A stretch of 64,000 nt of DNA from Paratinospora sagittata (taxonomy: Eukaryota; Streptophyta; Magnoliopsida; Ranunculales; Menispermaceae), in contig CM069605.1 of NCBI GenBank assembly GCA_035771175.1, positions 23,390,288-23,454,287 on the forward strand, in the 5' to 3' direction. Both the position numbers and the translations under genes were made by a program. This document shows positions 27,285 to 35,375 of this stretch, one piece after another; the first letter of the stretch is position 1, and each line of letters starts with the position of its first letter. Below the pieces are notes generated by a model that did not search any database, was not told the origin of the DNA, and saw only the letters and a program-made list of their open reading frames with translations.

Positions 27285-27757
27285 TAAATAATTCGAATCT
27301 CAATGAAATTATGATTAAAACCTTTCGAACATCATTTTTTCAAAATGAAATACTATATCGAAGTGATTTTGAAGACTTTGCAATTTTCAGAGTTTTAGTG
27401 CTGAGATTGATCGAGATTTTACCCTACACACCAAAGATCAAACTAATGCATTAGACGTGAGATATGTCATCGTTCTTCGAGCTTGATCTTTTGTAGACTT
27501 CGAAAGCTATTGTTTGATGTGTTCTTGATGCAATACAGGTGATGTGTTCGTTTTTGATGTGTTATCTTTCCGAGACCACTTCGTACACTTACAGTTTAAA
27601 ACAAAGGATAGCCTCTGCAAATCTAAGCACAAAAGGAATAAAATGAAGAACTTGCTCAACAATGACGTTATCATCAAGACAGATTGCAATTTTGATTCAA
27701 TTCGAGGCTTCTTCTCTTGGAAAACTCTTTGGAAAGCTCAATCTAGCTTGCAAAAAT
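27285..27757. repeat. 5' part of the satellite monomer interrupted by the retrotransposon
   Basis: The first 473 bp of a monomer, broken after ...TTGCAAAAAT. It carries variants CTTCGTACAC, CTTGCTCAAC and ATCTAGCTTGC, shared with the monomer at 37658 rather than with its left neighbours. Together with 34702-35375 it makes one 1147-bp monomer (473 + 674), the length expected of a copy carrying the right-array 10-bp insertion. Confidence 0.95.
27753..27757. repeat. Target-site duplication, left copy (AAAAT)
   Basis: The five bases AAAAT directly precede the 5' LTR and are repeated at 34697-34701. Removing the element and one copy restores TTGCAAAAATCATGTG, exactly the sequence found at this point in the uninterrupted monomers. 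Five bp is the usual duplication size for Ty3/Gypsy integrases. Confidence 0.95.
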
Positions 27758-28037
27758 TGATGCAAACCAAGGAGCTGGACAAGTTGATCATACATTTGGG
27801 AATGTAGCACAAGACCCATTGTCACTTCCAAGTGGCCCAATTACAAGACTTAGAGCCAAACGTTTCAAGGAAGCACTAAATGGGCTAATCCAAGAGAATT
27901 GGGCTGATTCTAAGAAGACCAACATGGGCTCAAATAATAATCAAGGCTTGGTCCATGTCATTAAACCAATTGAAGAAGTTAATTAGTCCATGTCATCAAA
28001 TACATTGAACTTAGTCAATTAGCTATTTTTGACTAAG

Positions 28038-28231
28038 TTTAGAAGTCCAAATCGACGGTTGGTATTTAGAAGTCCAAAGAAGCGGCTAGAATTCAAAAGA
28101 GGCGGCTAACCACCTTTAGAAGTCCAAATCGGCGGCTAGCTACCTTGAGAAGTCCAAAGAAGCGGCTAACCACCTTTAGAAGTCAAAAGAGGCGGCTGGT
28201 TACCTTAGAAGTCCAAATCGGCGGCTGGTTA
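28038..28231 (+). repeat. LTR internal ~30-bp subrepeats (5' LTR copy, 194 bp)
   Basis: Degenerate tandem units with the core AGAAGTCCAAA followed by (T/G)CGGCGGCT or AAGCGGCT, roughly every 30 bp, lying between the polyprotein stop codon and the TATA box. The location in the U3 part of the LTR makes an enhancer or promoter-modulating role plausible; this is inference. Confidence 0.8.
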
Positions 28232-28280
28232 TGTTTGAATTTAGTTATGGCTTTTCCTATTCTTGGAGGGTTGTTCCAAG

Positions 28281-28288
28281 TATAAATA
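28281..28288 (+). promoter_or_regulatory. Putative TATA box of the 5' LTR promoter
   Basis: TATAAATA follows GTTCCAAG, with the subrepeat block upstream and the PBS about 305 bp downstream. That position suits a U3/R boundary shortly downstream, so genomic RNA should start near 28310-28320. The start site itself is not visible from sequence. Confidence 0.7.
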
Positions 28289-28592
28289 GAGGGTAGCTCA
28301 TATTTGAATAACACATGTTTTGAGATCAAGTTAATCTTGTGAGGTTTTGTGTCCTCTTTGTTCTTGAAAGAACTCTTGAACTTATCAAGTTATTCTTGTG
28401 GCGTTCAAACAACCAAACTTATCACCTTGATTGTTGAATCTTGGTGTGGCGTTTTCAATCCTTCGTAGTCTTGGTTTTCATCCGGTTAGGTGACGGGTCA
28501 AGGCTCAACCAATCTTGTCTAAACGATCTTGGGGTTCTAATCCATCATTGTTATTGGGTTTCATCACAATTGTTGGTGGAGTTCATATCATT

Positions 28593-28604
28593 TGGTATCA
28601 GAGC
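28593..28604 (+). promoter_or_regulatory. Primer binding site for initiator tRNA-Met
   Basis: TGGTATCAGAGC begins two bases after the 5' LTR end (28590). It is complementary to the 3' end of plant initiator methionine tRNA, the commonest primer of plant LTR retrotransposons and the one used by CRM elements. This is where minus-strand synthesis would start. Confidence 0.95.
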
Positions 28605-28653
28605 TTTGGTTCTAAGATAAGTTTGACTATCTTTTATTTTCATTTTTTTTCTA

Positions 28654-28666
28654 TTCTTGATCCTGC

Positions 28667-28702
<36 letters not shown>

Positions 28703-28989
28703 AAGAAAAGTGATTCCAGTGAGAAAATTTCCTCTTTCCAATCTTGTTTCTCACCTTATTCATGTTCTTGATCCTGCAGTAGAAAAAAAAAAAAAACAAA
28801 AAAAAAAAAAAAAAAACAAAAAGTAGAAAAGTGATTCCAGTAAGAAAATTTCCTCTTTTCAATCGTGTTTCTCACCTTATTCATGTTCTTGATCCTGCAG
28901 TAGAAAAAAAAAAAAAAAAACAAAAAGTAGAAAAGTGATTCCAGTAAGAAAATTTCCTCTTTTCAATCGTGTTTCTCACCTTATTCATG
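28654..28989 (+). repeat. Three tandem ~104-121-bp repeats with long poly(A) tracts in the leader
   Basis: Copies at 28654-28764, 28765-28885 and 28886-28989 each start TTCTTGATCCTGCAG, run into an A-rich tract, then GAAAAGTGATTCCAGT and an AAATTTCCTCTT segment, ending CTCACCTTATTCATG. The A tract is a pure run of 31 A in copy 1 (28670-28700) and is broken by C in copies 2 and 3. Short lysine-rich open frames across it are artefacts of poly(A). Exact A counts may be affected by sequencing error. Confidence 0.9.
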
Positions 28990-29241
28990 TTCTTGATCTT
29001 TTGATGAGTTTTGGTTGTTTCTCATTTTTGAATTGCCACTAGATTATTTTGAATTAGTTTCTTGAAGTTTGATTAAGAACTAAAGGAGACACAAAAGAGT
29101 GGAAAAAGGCAAGAGTGTGTGAGACCATAAGAGGGTAAAAGCCGTTTAGAGTGAAAACACGAGTGCAAGTGTATCAAATTCTTGAGTGAAAAGTGAGGGA
29201 GTGCTTGTGAGGATTCTAACCTTGTTTTGCAGATTTTAAAT

Positions 29242-32200
29242 ATGTCCAATAATCAAGAAGAAGATACAACCGAAGAAGTTCGACAACCTGCAGTTCCAAA
29301 CCTCCAAATGCAAGCGTTATTAGGGGAGATGAGGCGTATGTTGCGGAATGAATTAGAACCTATTCATGAGAGGTTGGATAGAGTAGAAGCGGGAACTCCT
29401 AGGGAACAACAACAAGGCATCCGCAACAGGCAGCAAGGTGGGCGTGTTCCGTGGCGGAATGTTGAGGAAGAGGCCGAGTTGGAGCAGTTTGATGAGCCAT
29501 ATTTGAACCGTGGCAGGTTTGAGCGTGGGAATGGGAATCGAGAAGCTTGGATGGGTAGGCCTTGGAGAGATAATGATTTAGGAAACATAAAGATTAAAAT
29601 CCCATCTTTTCAAGGTAAAAGTGATCCTGAAGTTTATTTGGAGTGGGAAACTAAAATGGAGATGGTGTTTGATTGTCACACCTACTCGGAGATAAAGAAG
29701 GTTAAGTTGGCTTCAATTGAATTCACCGATTATGCCATTGTTTGGTGGGATCAATTACTGATTAATAGGAGAAGGAATAGAGAGCCACCCGTGGACACTT
29801 GGGAGGAGATGAAAATGCTTATGAGGAAGCGTTTTGTACCCAGCCACTATTATAGGGGATTGTATCAAAAGTTGCATAGGTTAAATCAAGGTTCCAGGAG
29901 TGTGGAAGAATATTACAAGGAGATGGAAGTAGCTATGATCCGGGCTAATGTAGAAGAGGACCGGGAAGCCACCATGGCTCGGTTTTTGCACGGTTTAAAT
30001 CATGAGATTGCGGATATAGTCGAGATGCAGCACTATGTTGAGTTGACAGATATGGTGCATCAAGCCATAAAGGTGGAGGCACAGTTCAAACGAAAGGGAT
30101 TGGCTAGGAGGGGACAACCTATGGCTACCACCAGCCCATGGAGGACAGCTCAAAAAAGGGACGATCAGCTACAAAATAAGCCCAAATTTGAACCCTCTAC
30201 GACTGCCAAACCAACGACCGCTGCTACTTCAGGTAACACTGAAACTTCAAATTCTAAAACACGTGATATTAAGTGTTTTAAATGTCAGGGGCGGGGGCAT
30301 ATAGCCAGCCAATGTGTAAACAAAAGGGTGATGGTGATAAACGCCCAAGGAGAGCTTGAGTCGGAGAATGAGGAAGAAGTAGATGATGCTGACATGCCAC
30401 CTTTGGAGGATGCCGATGATGAGCAAAATGCTGTGGTTGGCGATTTATTGGTAGCAAGGCGAGTTCTCAATGTGCAAGTTAAGGAGAAAGAAAGTAACCA
30501 AAGGGAGAACTTGTTTCATACTCGATGCTTTGTAAACAACAAAGTTTGCAGTGTCATTATCGATGGAGGGAGTTGCACAAACGTAGCCAGCACTTATTTG
30601 GTGGAGAAATTGGCCTTAACTACCTTGAAACATCCTCACCCTTATCGGCTTCAGTGGCTGAATGACTGTGGCGAAATCAAGGTAACAAGGCAAGTGTTGG
30701 TTGCATTATCCATTGGTAAATATGAGGATGAGGTGCTTTGTGATGTGGTTCCTATGCATGCATGCCATTTATTGTTGGGAAGACCGTGGCAGTATGATAA
30801 GAGGGCTAAGCATGATGGATTCACAAATAGGCATTCTTTCACTCATAAAGGGCAGCCTATTATTCCTGTGCCATTGGCTCCAAAACAAGTCAGGGAGGAC
30901 CAATTAAAGTTGCAAAGCTCAAATGAAAAAAAGAAAGAAAAAGAAATAAAGGCCGAAATTGAGAAAAAAAAGAGAGAGAAAAACATTGATCAGAGAGAAA
31001 AAGAAAAAGAGGGGATTTCAGCCATAGTGAGAGCAAGAGAGGAAAAATTCAATTGCATTGCAAAAAAAAGTGAGATCAAGAGAGCATTATTTTCACACCA
31101 GCCCCTTATTGTACTCTTGTACAAGGAGGCTCTTTTATGTACTAATGATCTCGTCGGTGCTTTGCCGAGCGTTATTGTTTCTCTTTTGCAGGAGTTTGAA
31201 GATGTCCTTCCTGAAGAAGTACCTTATGGATTACCTCCAATCCGAGGGATTGAACATCAAATTGATTTCATACCAGGTGCATCAATTCCAAACCGACCTG
31301 CTTATAGGAGTAATCCCGAGGAGACCAAGGAACTCCAAAGGCAAGTAGGTGAATTATTGGAGAAGGGGTATGTACGTGAAAGCATGAGTCCTTGTGCAGT
31401 TCCGGTGCTGTTAGTTCCAAAGAAGGATGGAACATGGAGGATGTGTGTTGACTGCCGAGCCATCAACAACATAACGGTAAAGTATCGCCATCCCATTCCT
31501 AGATTAGACGATATGCTGGATGAATTGCATGGTTCTTGTGTCTTTACAAAAATTGATCTTAAGAGTGGATATCATCAGATTAGGATGAAGGAAGGTGATG
31601 AATGGAAAACTGCTTTTAAGACTAAATATGGTTTGTATGAGTGGTTAGTGATGCCTTTCGGTTTAACTAATGCTCCGAGCACATTTATGCGTTTAATGAA
31701 CCATGTTTTGCGTGCATTTATTGGCAAATTCGTCGTTGTGTATTTTGATGATATCCTAATTTATAGCAAAAACTTGGAAGAACATGTATTGCATTTGAAA
31801 TCTGTTTTGGAAATTCTAAGGACAGAAAAGTTGTTTGCTAATCTCAAGAAGTGCACCTTTTGCACAGATAAACTTGTGTTTCTTGGTTTTGTTGTTAGTA
31901 AGAGAGGAATTGAGGTGGACGAGCAAAAGGTTAAGGCAATCCAAGAGTGGCCAACGCCTACAACAATCAGCCAAGTGAGGAGTTTCCATGGCTTAGCTAG
32001 CTTCTATAGACGGTTTGTGCGTGATTTTAGTAGCTTAGCCTCACCTCTTACTGAAGTCATCAAGAAAAATGTGCCGTTTAAGTGGGGGAAAGAACAAGAA
32101 AAGGCATTTAATCTGATCAAAGAAAAGTTAACTAATGCACCTTTGCTTGTTTTACCTAACTTTGCTAAAACTTTTGAAATTGAGTGTGATGCTTCAGGTA

Positions 32201-34029
32201 TAGGTATTGGAGCTGTTTTGATGCAAGAAGGTCGTCCAATTGCTTATTTCAGTGAAAAGTTGAGTGGGGCAGCCCTAAATTACCCTACTTATGATAAGGA
32301 GATGTACGCCTTGATAAGGGCTTTGGAAAATTGGCAGCACTATCTATGGCCAAAGGAATTCGTGATTCACACAGATCATGAATCTTTGAAGCATTTGAAA
32401 GGACAGCAAAAGTTGAACAGACGCCATGCCAAGTGGGTGGAATTCATTGAAACATTTCCTTATGTGATCAGATACAAGCAAGGTAAGGAAAATGTGGTGG
32501 CTGACGCATTGTCCCGAAGGTATGCTTTACTTTCCATTTTAGATACAAAATTGCTTGGTTTTGAATACATTAAGGATTTGTATGCACAAGATTCTGAATT
32601 TGGTGAAGTGTTCAATGCATGTGAAAAAGTGGCGTTTGGTAAGTTTTATAGGCATGATGGATTTTTGTTTCGGGAAAATAAACTGTGTGTGCCTATGTGT
32701 TCTTTGCGTGAATTGTTTGTGAGAGAAGCTCATGGTGGTGGTTTGATGGGTCATTTTGGTGTAGCTAAGACATTCGGAATTTTGCATGATCATTTTTTTT
32801 GGCCTCATATGAAACGTGATGTGGAAAGAATCTGTGAGAAGTGTATCACGTGTAAACAGGCCAAGTCTAAGTTGAAACCCCATGGTTTGTACACCCCTTT
32901 GCCAATACCTAGTGAACCTTGGACTGATATTTCTATGGATTTTGTTTTGGGATTACCTAGGACTAAGAGGGGGAGAGATTCAGTTTTTGTGGTGGTAGAT
33001 AGATTTTCCAAGATGGCACACTTCATTGCATGTCATAAAACTGATGATGCATCACATATAGCTGATTTGTTCTTCAAAGAAATTGTTAGGTTACATGGCA
33101 TGCCTAGGACCATTGTTTCTGATAGGGATGCAAGGTTTTTGAGTTACTTTTGGAAGACTTTGTGGGGAAAGTTGGGAACCAAGTTATTGTTTTCTACTAC
33201 TTGTCATCCACAAACGGATGGTCAAACTGAAGTAGTGAATAGAACACTGTCTTCCTTGTTACGTGCTATCATTAAAAAGAACTTGAAAACATGGGAAGAT
33301 TGTTTGCCACATGTTGAATTTGCTTATAATCGAAGTATTCATTCTGCAACTAAATTTTCACCAATTGAAATGGTTTATGGTTTTAACCCATTGTCACCTT
33401 TGGATTTAACTTCTTTACCTTTGAGTGAACGTGTAAACTTAGATGGCAAAAAGAAGGCAGAATTTGTAAAGATGATTCATGAAAAGGCACGGTTGAACAT
33501 TGAAAGGAGGACTAAACAATATGTTCAACAAGCCAACAAGGGACGCAAGAAGGTAGTGTTTGAACCCGGAGATTGGGTTTGGTTGCACTTAAGGAAGGAC
33601 CGTTTTCCGGAGAAACGACGTTCAAAACTCCTACCTCGGGGTGACGGACCATTTCAAATACTGGAACGCATCAATGATAATGCCTACAAGCTTGACTTAC
33701 CAGGTGAGTATGGTGTCAGTGCAAGCTTTAATGTCGCTGATTTATCTCCTTTTGATGTAGGTGACGATTTGAGGACAAATCCTTCTCAAGAGGGGGAGAA
33801 TGATGCAAACCAAGGAGCTGGACAAGTTGATCATACATTTGGGAATGTAGCACAAGACCCATTGTCACTTCCAAGTGGCCCAATTACAAGACTTAGAGCC
33901 AAACGTTTCAAGGAAGCACTAAATGGGCTAATCCAAGAGAATTGGGCTGATTCTAAGAAGACCAACATGGGCTCAAATAATAATCAAGGCTTGGTCCATG
34001 TCATTAAACCAATTGAAGAAGTTAATTAG
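29242..34029 (+). CDS. Gag-Pol polyprotein, Ty3/Gypsy CRM-like (1595 aa)
   Basis: Single uninterrupted frame. I start it at ATG 29242 (MSNNQ...); an in-frame TTG lies 15 bp upstream but is not a normal eukaryotic start. Domains by residue: Gag about 130-230 (WW at 168-169); zinc knuckle CX2CX4HX4C, C345/C348/H353/C358; aspartic protease with D441-G-G and LLLG at 510-513; a Lys/Glu-rich linker about 560-590; reverse transcriptase with D772 and the YFDD box (D836, D837); RNase H with D983, E1020, D1045 and D1088; integrase zinc finger H1164/H1171/C1201/C1204; integrase core D1233, D1294, E1330 (D-X35-E); GPF motif 1469-1471. The final 75 residues (1521-1595) are encoded inside the 3' LTR and include [11 protein letters not shown] (1546-1556), the candidate CRM targeting (CR) motif. 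There is no canonical chromodomain. The protein would package RNA, copy it and integrate it. All catalytic residues are present, so it may be functional. Confidence 0.95.
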   Translation: MSNNQEEDTTEEVRQPAVPNLQMQALLGEMRRMLRNELEPIHERLDRVEAGTPREQQQGIRNRQQGGRVPWRNVEEEAELEQFDEPYLNRGRFERGNGNREAWMGRPWRDNDLGNIKIKIPSFQGKSDPEVYLEWETKMEMVFDCHTYSEIKKVKLASIEFTDYAIVWWDQLLINRRRNREPPVDTWEEMKMLMRKRFVPSHYYRGLYQKLHRLNQGSRSVEEYYKEMEVAMIRANVEEDREATMARFLHGLNHEIADIVEMQHYVELTDMVHQAIKVEAQFKRKGLARRGQPMATTSPWRTAQKRDDQLQNKPKFEPSTTAKPTTAATSGNTETSNSKTRDIKCFKCQGRGHIASQCVNKRVMVINAQGELESENEEEVDDADMPPLEDADDEQNAVVGDLLVARRVLNVQVKEKESNQRENLFHTRCFVNNKVCSVIIDGGSCTNVASTYLVEKLALTTLKHPHPYRLQWLNDCGEIKVTRQVLVALSIGKYEDEVLCDVVPMHACHLLLGRPWQYDKRAKHDGFTNRHSFTHKGQPIIPVPLAPKQVREDQLKLQSSNEKKKEKEIKAEIEKKKREKNIDQREKEKEGISAIVRAREEKFNCIAKKSEIKRALFSHQPLIVLLYKEALLCTNDLVGALPSVIVSLLQEFEDVLPEEVPYGLPPIRGIEHQIDFIPGASIPNRPAYRSNPEETKELQRQVGELLEKGYVRESMSPCAVPVLLVPKKDGTWRMCVDCRAINNITVKYRHPIPRLDDMLDELHGSCVFTKIDLKSGYHQIRMKEGDEWKTAFKTKYGLYEWLVMPFGLTNAPSTFMRLMNHVLRAFIGKFVVVYFDDILIYSKNLEEHVLHLKSVLEILRTEKLFANLKKCTFCTDKLVFLGFVVSKRGIEVDEQKVKAIQEWPTPTTISQVRSFHGLASFYRRFVRDFSSLASPLTEVIKKNVPFKWGKEQEKAFNLIKEKLTNAPLLVLPNFAKTFEIECDASGIGIGAVLMQEGRPIAYFSEKLSGAALNYPTYDKEMYALIRALENWQHYLWPKEFVIHTDHESLKHLKGQQKLNRRHAKWVEFIETFPYVIRYKQGKENVVADALSRRYALLSILDTKLLGFEYIKDLYAQDSEFGEVFNACEKVAFGKFYRHDGFLFRENKLCVPMCSLRELFVREAHGGGLMGHFGVAKTFGILHDHFFWPHMKRDVERICEKCITCKQAKSKLKPHGLYTPLPIPSEPWTDISMDFVLGLPRTKRGRDSVFVVVDRFSKMAHFIACHKTDDASHIADLFFKEIVRLHGMPRTIVSDRDARFLSYFWKTLWGKLGTKLLFSTTCHPQTDGQTEVVNRTLSSLLRAIIKKNLKTWEDCLPHVEFAYNRSIHSATKFSPIEMVYGFNPLSPLDLTSLPLSERVNLDGKKKAEFVKMIHEKARLNIERRTKQYVQQANKGRKKVVFEPGDWVWLHLRKDRFPEKRRSKLLPRGDGPFQILERINDNAYKLDLPGEYGVSASFNVADLSPFDVGDDLRTNPSQEGENDANQGAGQVDHTFGNVAQDPLSLPSGPITRLRAKRFKEALNGLIQENWADSKKTNMGSNNNQGLVHVIKPIEEVN
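33788..33800 (+). promoter_or_regulatory. Polypurine tract
   Basis: AAGAGGGGGAGAA abuts the TG of the 3' LTR and would prime plus-strand synthesis. Unusually for a control site it lies within the coding frame (encoding part of SQEGEN), because the polyprotein continues into the LTR. Confidence 0.92.
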
Positions 34030-34080
34030 TCCATGTCATCAAATACATTGAACTTAGTCAATTAGCTATTTTTGACTAAG

Positions 34081-34334
34081 TTTAGAAGTCCAAATCGACG
34101 GTTGGTATTTAGAAGTCCAAAGAAGCGGCTAGAATTCAAAAGAGGCGGCTAACCACCTTTAGAAGTCCAAATCGGCGGCTAGCTACCTTGAGAAGTCCAA
34201 AGAAGCGGCTAACCACCTTTAGAAGTCCAAATCGGCGGCTAGCTACCTTGAGAAGTCCAAAGAAGCGGCTAACCACCTTTAGAAGTCAAAAGAGGCGGCT
34301 GGTTACCTTAGAAGTCCAAATCGGCGGCTGGTTA
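34081..34334 (+). repeat. LTR internal ~30-bp subrepeats (3' LTR copy, 254 bp)
   Basis: Same block as in the 5' LTR with one additional 60-bp double unit (34141-34200 followed by the nearly identical 34201-34260). The length difference shows that the block expands or contracts by whole 60-bp steps, either during reverse transcription or by slippage after insertion. Confidence 0.85.
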
Positions 34335-34383
34335 TGTTTGAATTTAGTTATGGCTTTTCCTATTCTTGGAGGGTTGTTCCAAG

Positions 34384-34391
34384 TATAAATA
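34384..34391 (+). promoter_or_regulatory. Putative TATA box of the 3' LTR
   Basis: Same TATAAATA as in the 5' LTR. If active, it would drive transcription rightward out of the element into the satellite array from about 34.4 kb. Confidence 0.55.
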
Positions 34392-34696
34392 GAGGGTAGC
34401 TCATATTTGAATAACACATTATGTTTTGAGATCAAGTTAATCTTGTGAGGTTTTGTGTCCTCTTTGTTCTTGAAAGAACTCTTGAACTTATCAAGTTATT
34501 CTTGTGGCGTTCAAACAACCAAACTTATCACCTTGATTGTTGAATCTTGGTGTGGCGTTTTCAATCCTTCGTAGTCTTGGTTTTCATCCGGTTAGGTGAC
34601 GGGTCAAGGCTCAACCAATCTTGTCTAAACGATCATGGGGTTCTAATCCATCATTGTTATTGGGTTTCATCACAATTGTTGGTGGAGTTCATATCA

Positions 34697-34701
34697 AAAA
34701 T
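34697..34701. repeat. Target-site duplication, right copy (AAAAT)
   Basis: The AAAAT following the 3' LTR terminus (...TTCATATCA) matches 27753-27757 perfectly. No decay is seen, consistent with a recent insertion. Confidence 0.95.
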
Positions 34702-35375
34702 CATGTGTGTTGTATTTTTGAAAATCAGAGAATGAGTGTTTTATAAAATTAGAAGTTGCAGGTTAAAGAGCAAGAGAGTACAAAACTATTTGAGTTTAAA
34801 ACATTTTTCAATCTAAAGTTGTTTTGGGCGTGCGAGACAATGGGAATCATCTAGGTGTTAGTAGAAAATATTTCAATAAAGATAACCTTTCAAAACTGTG
34901 TAAGGAATAGAAAAATCGAGCAAGCATAAGTGTCCAGATTTTTCTCGTCAGAAATATCAAATTTTTGTCTCAGACGTGGATAGCGCGCTATTGGGTTGTG
35001 TATCATGTTCTCTTTTAGCAGGCTATAGCAGGTCGATATACACAAACCCGTGAGCTCGAGTTTTTCAAACTTTCCGATAGCGTGTTATCAAGGCCTATAG
35101 CGCGCTATTGCCCATCTCACTAAAAATGGAAAGATCACTGCAACAGCTTTATAAGGAGTTATCAGAGGGGATAGCGCGCTATAGATAATTTTCGAGAAAA
35201 ACATATGTTTTATTTTAGAACCCTATCAGCGTGCTATCAACACTGATAGTGCGCTAGTGCCTTCTGGAAAATTTTGGCCAATTGCTGGATAGCCTTATTT
35301 TTGAAAAATTAATATTTTGACACTTAAGAACCATTCCATTGACACAAAACATATTGCTATAAGATTAATAATTTT
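34702..35375. repeat. 3' part of the interrupted satellite monomer
   Basis: Resumes with CATGTGTGTTG directly after the right-hand target duplication. It includes the 10-bp insertion GTGCGAGACA near 34829-34843 and the private stretch ACTATTTGAGTTTAAAAC, otherwise present only in the monomers at 37658 and 1138. Its downstream palindromes are intact. Confidence 0.95.

Larger units (their letters stand above)
1..27757. repeat. Left satellite array, ~1137-bp monomer, 24 complete copies plus a partial 25th
   Basis: Head-to-tail tandem repeat. Taking TAAATAATTCGAATCTC as the phase point, monomers start at 1, 1138, 2275, 3412, 4549, 5684, 6819, 7956, 9093, 10230, 11367, 12504, 13641, 14778, 15915, 17052, 18189, 19326, 20463, 21600, 22737, 23874, 25011, 26148 and 27285 (the last cut at 27757). 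The period is 1137 bp. Two copies are 1135 bp: 4549 loses 3 bp near 5564 and gains one A near 5175, and 5684 loses a GC inside a palindrome near 6546. Copies differ by a few substitutions per hundred bases or fewer. Two types alternate. A has CTTCATACAC, an intact third palindrome (GATAGCGCGCTATAG), and ends ATTTATATTTTG / ATTGGTATAAG. B has CTTCCTACAC, GATAACGCGCTGTAG, and ends ATTAATATTTTG / ATTGATATAAG. I see no gene and no other transposon in the array. Confidence 0.97.
27758..28590 (+). repeat. 5' LTR (833 bp)
   Basis: Begins TGATGCAAACC and ends GTTCATATCA, with the canonical TG/CA termini. It aligns with 33801-34696. It lacks one 60-bp tandem unit and a TAT trinucleotide (ACACATGTTTTG against ACACATTATGTTTTG at about 28311), and has GATCTTGGGG where the 3' LTR has GATCATGGGG (about 28531). 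Its first 229 bp hold a copy of the polyprotein tail, but here without an upstream start and fused out of context to satellite sequence. Confidence 0.95.
28591..29241 (+). other. Untranslated leader of the retrotransposon
   Basis: A stretch of 651 bp between the LTR and the gag start codon. It contains the PBS, the triplicated poly(A)-bearing repeat and about 250 bp of A/G-rich sequence without a recognised gene. Just upstream of the start codon, TTCTAAC followed by CTTGTTTTGCAG (29214-29232) has the look of a branch point, pyrimidine tract and 3' splice site. A spliced leader is therefore conceivable, but no donor can be assigned. Confidence 0.7.
27758..34696 (+). mobile_element. Complete Ty3/Gypsy LTR retrotransposon, CRM-like chromovirus
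   Basis: A 6939-bp element bounded by TG...CA LTRs and a perfect 5-bp target duplication. Order: 5' LTR, initiator-Met PBS, untranslated leader, Gag-Pol frame (PR-RT-RNaseH-INT order, which defines Ty3/Gypsy), polypurine tract, 3' LTR. CRM-clade assignment rests on the [10 protein letters not shown] protease signature, the [10 protein letters not shown] motif, the Met PBS, and a reading frame that ends inside the 3' LTR. These are features I associate with plant CRM elements; a reverse-transcriptase tree would settle it. LTRs differ by one visible substitution plus a 60-bp and a 3-bp indel, and no stop or frameshift interrupts the coding frame, so the element is young and possibly autonomous. 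It lies in the same orientation as the satellite numbering used here. Confidence 0.95.
33801..34696 (+). repeat. 3' LTR (896 bp), overlapping the end of gag-pol
   Basis: Begins TGATGCAAACC immediately after the polypurine tract and ends TTCATATCA before the target duplication. The first 229 bp are still coding: the last 75 residues and stop of the polyprotein lie here. The extra length over the 5' LTR is 63 bp, made of a third copy of part of the tandem block (units 34141-34200 and 34201-34260) and a TAT insertion near 34420. Confidence 0.95.

Noticed and set aside
27544..27807. 87-codon frame crossing from satellite into the 5' LTR
   Set aside because: An accidental fusion made by the insertion junction, and not in the frame of the polyprotein tail.
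28593..28604. tRNA gene at the primer binding site
   Set aside because: Only the 12-base complement of the tRNA 3' end is present; there is no cloverleaf.
28515..28862. 103-codon lysine-rich (+) and phenylalanine-rich (-) frames
   Set aside because: Created by the poly(A) tracts of the leader repeats. No start context and no domain.
29364..33026. Several 60-114-codon frames on the minus strand and in other plus frames inside gag-pol
   Set aside because: All lie within the single strong polyprotein frame and show no independent motif.
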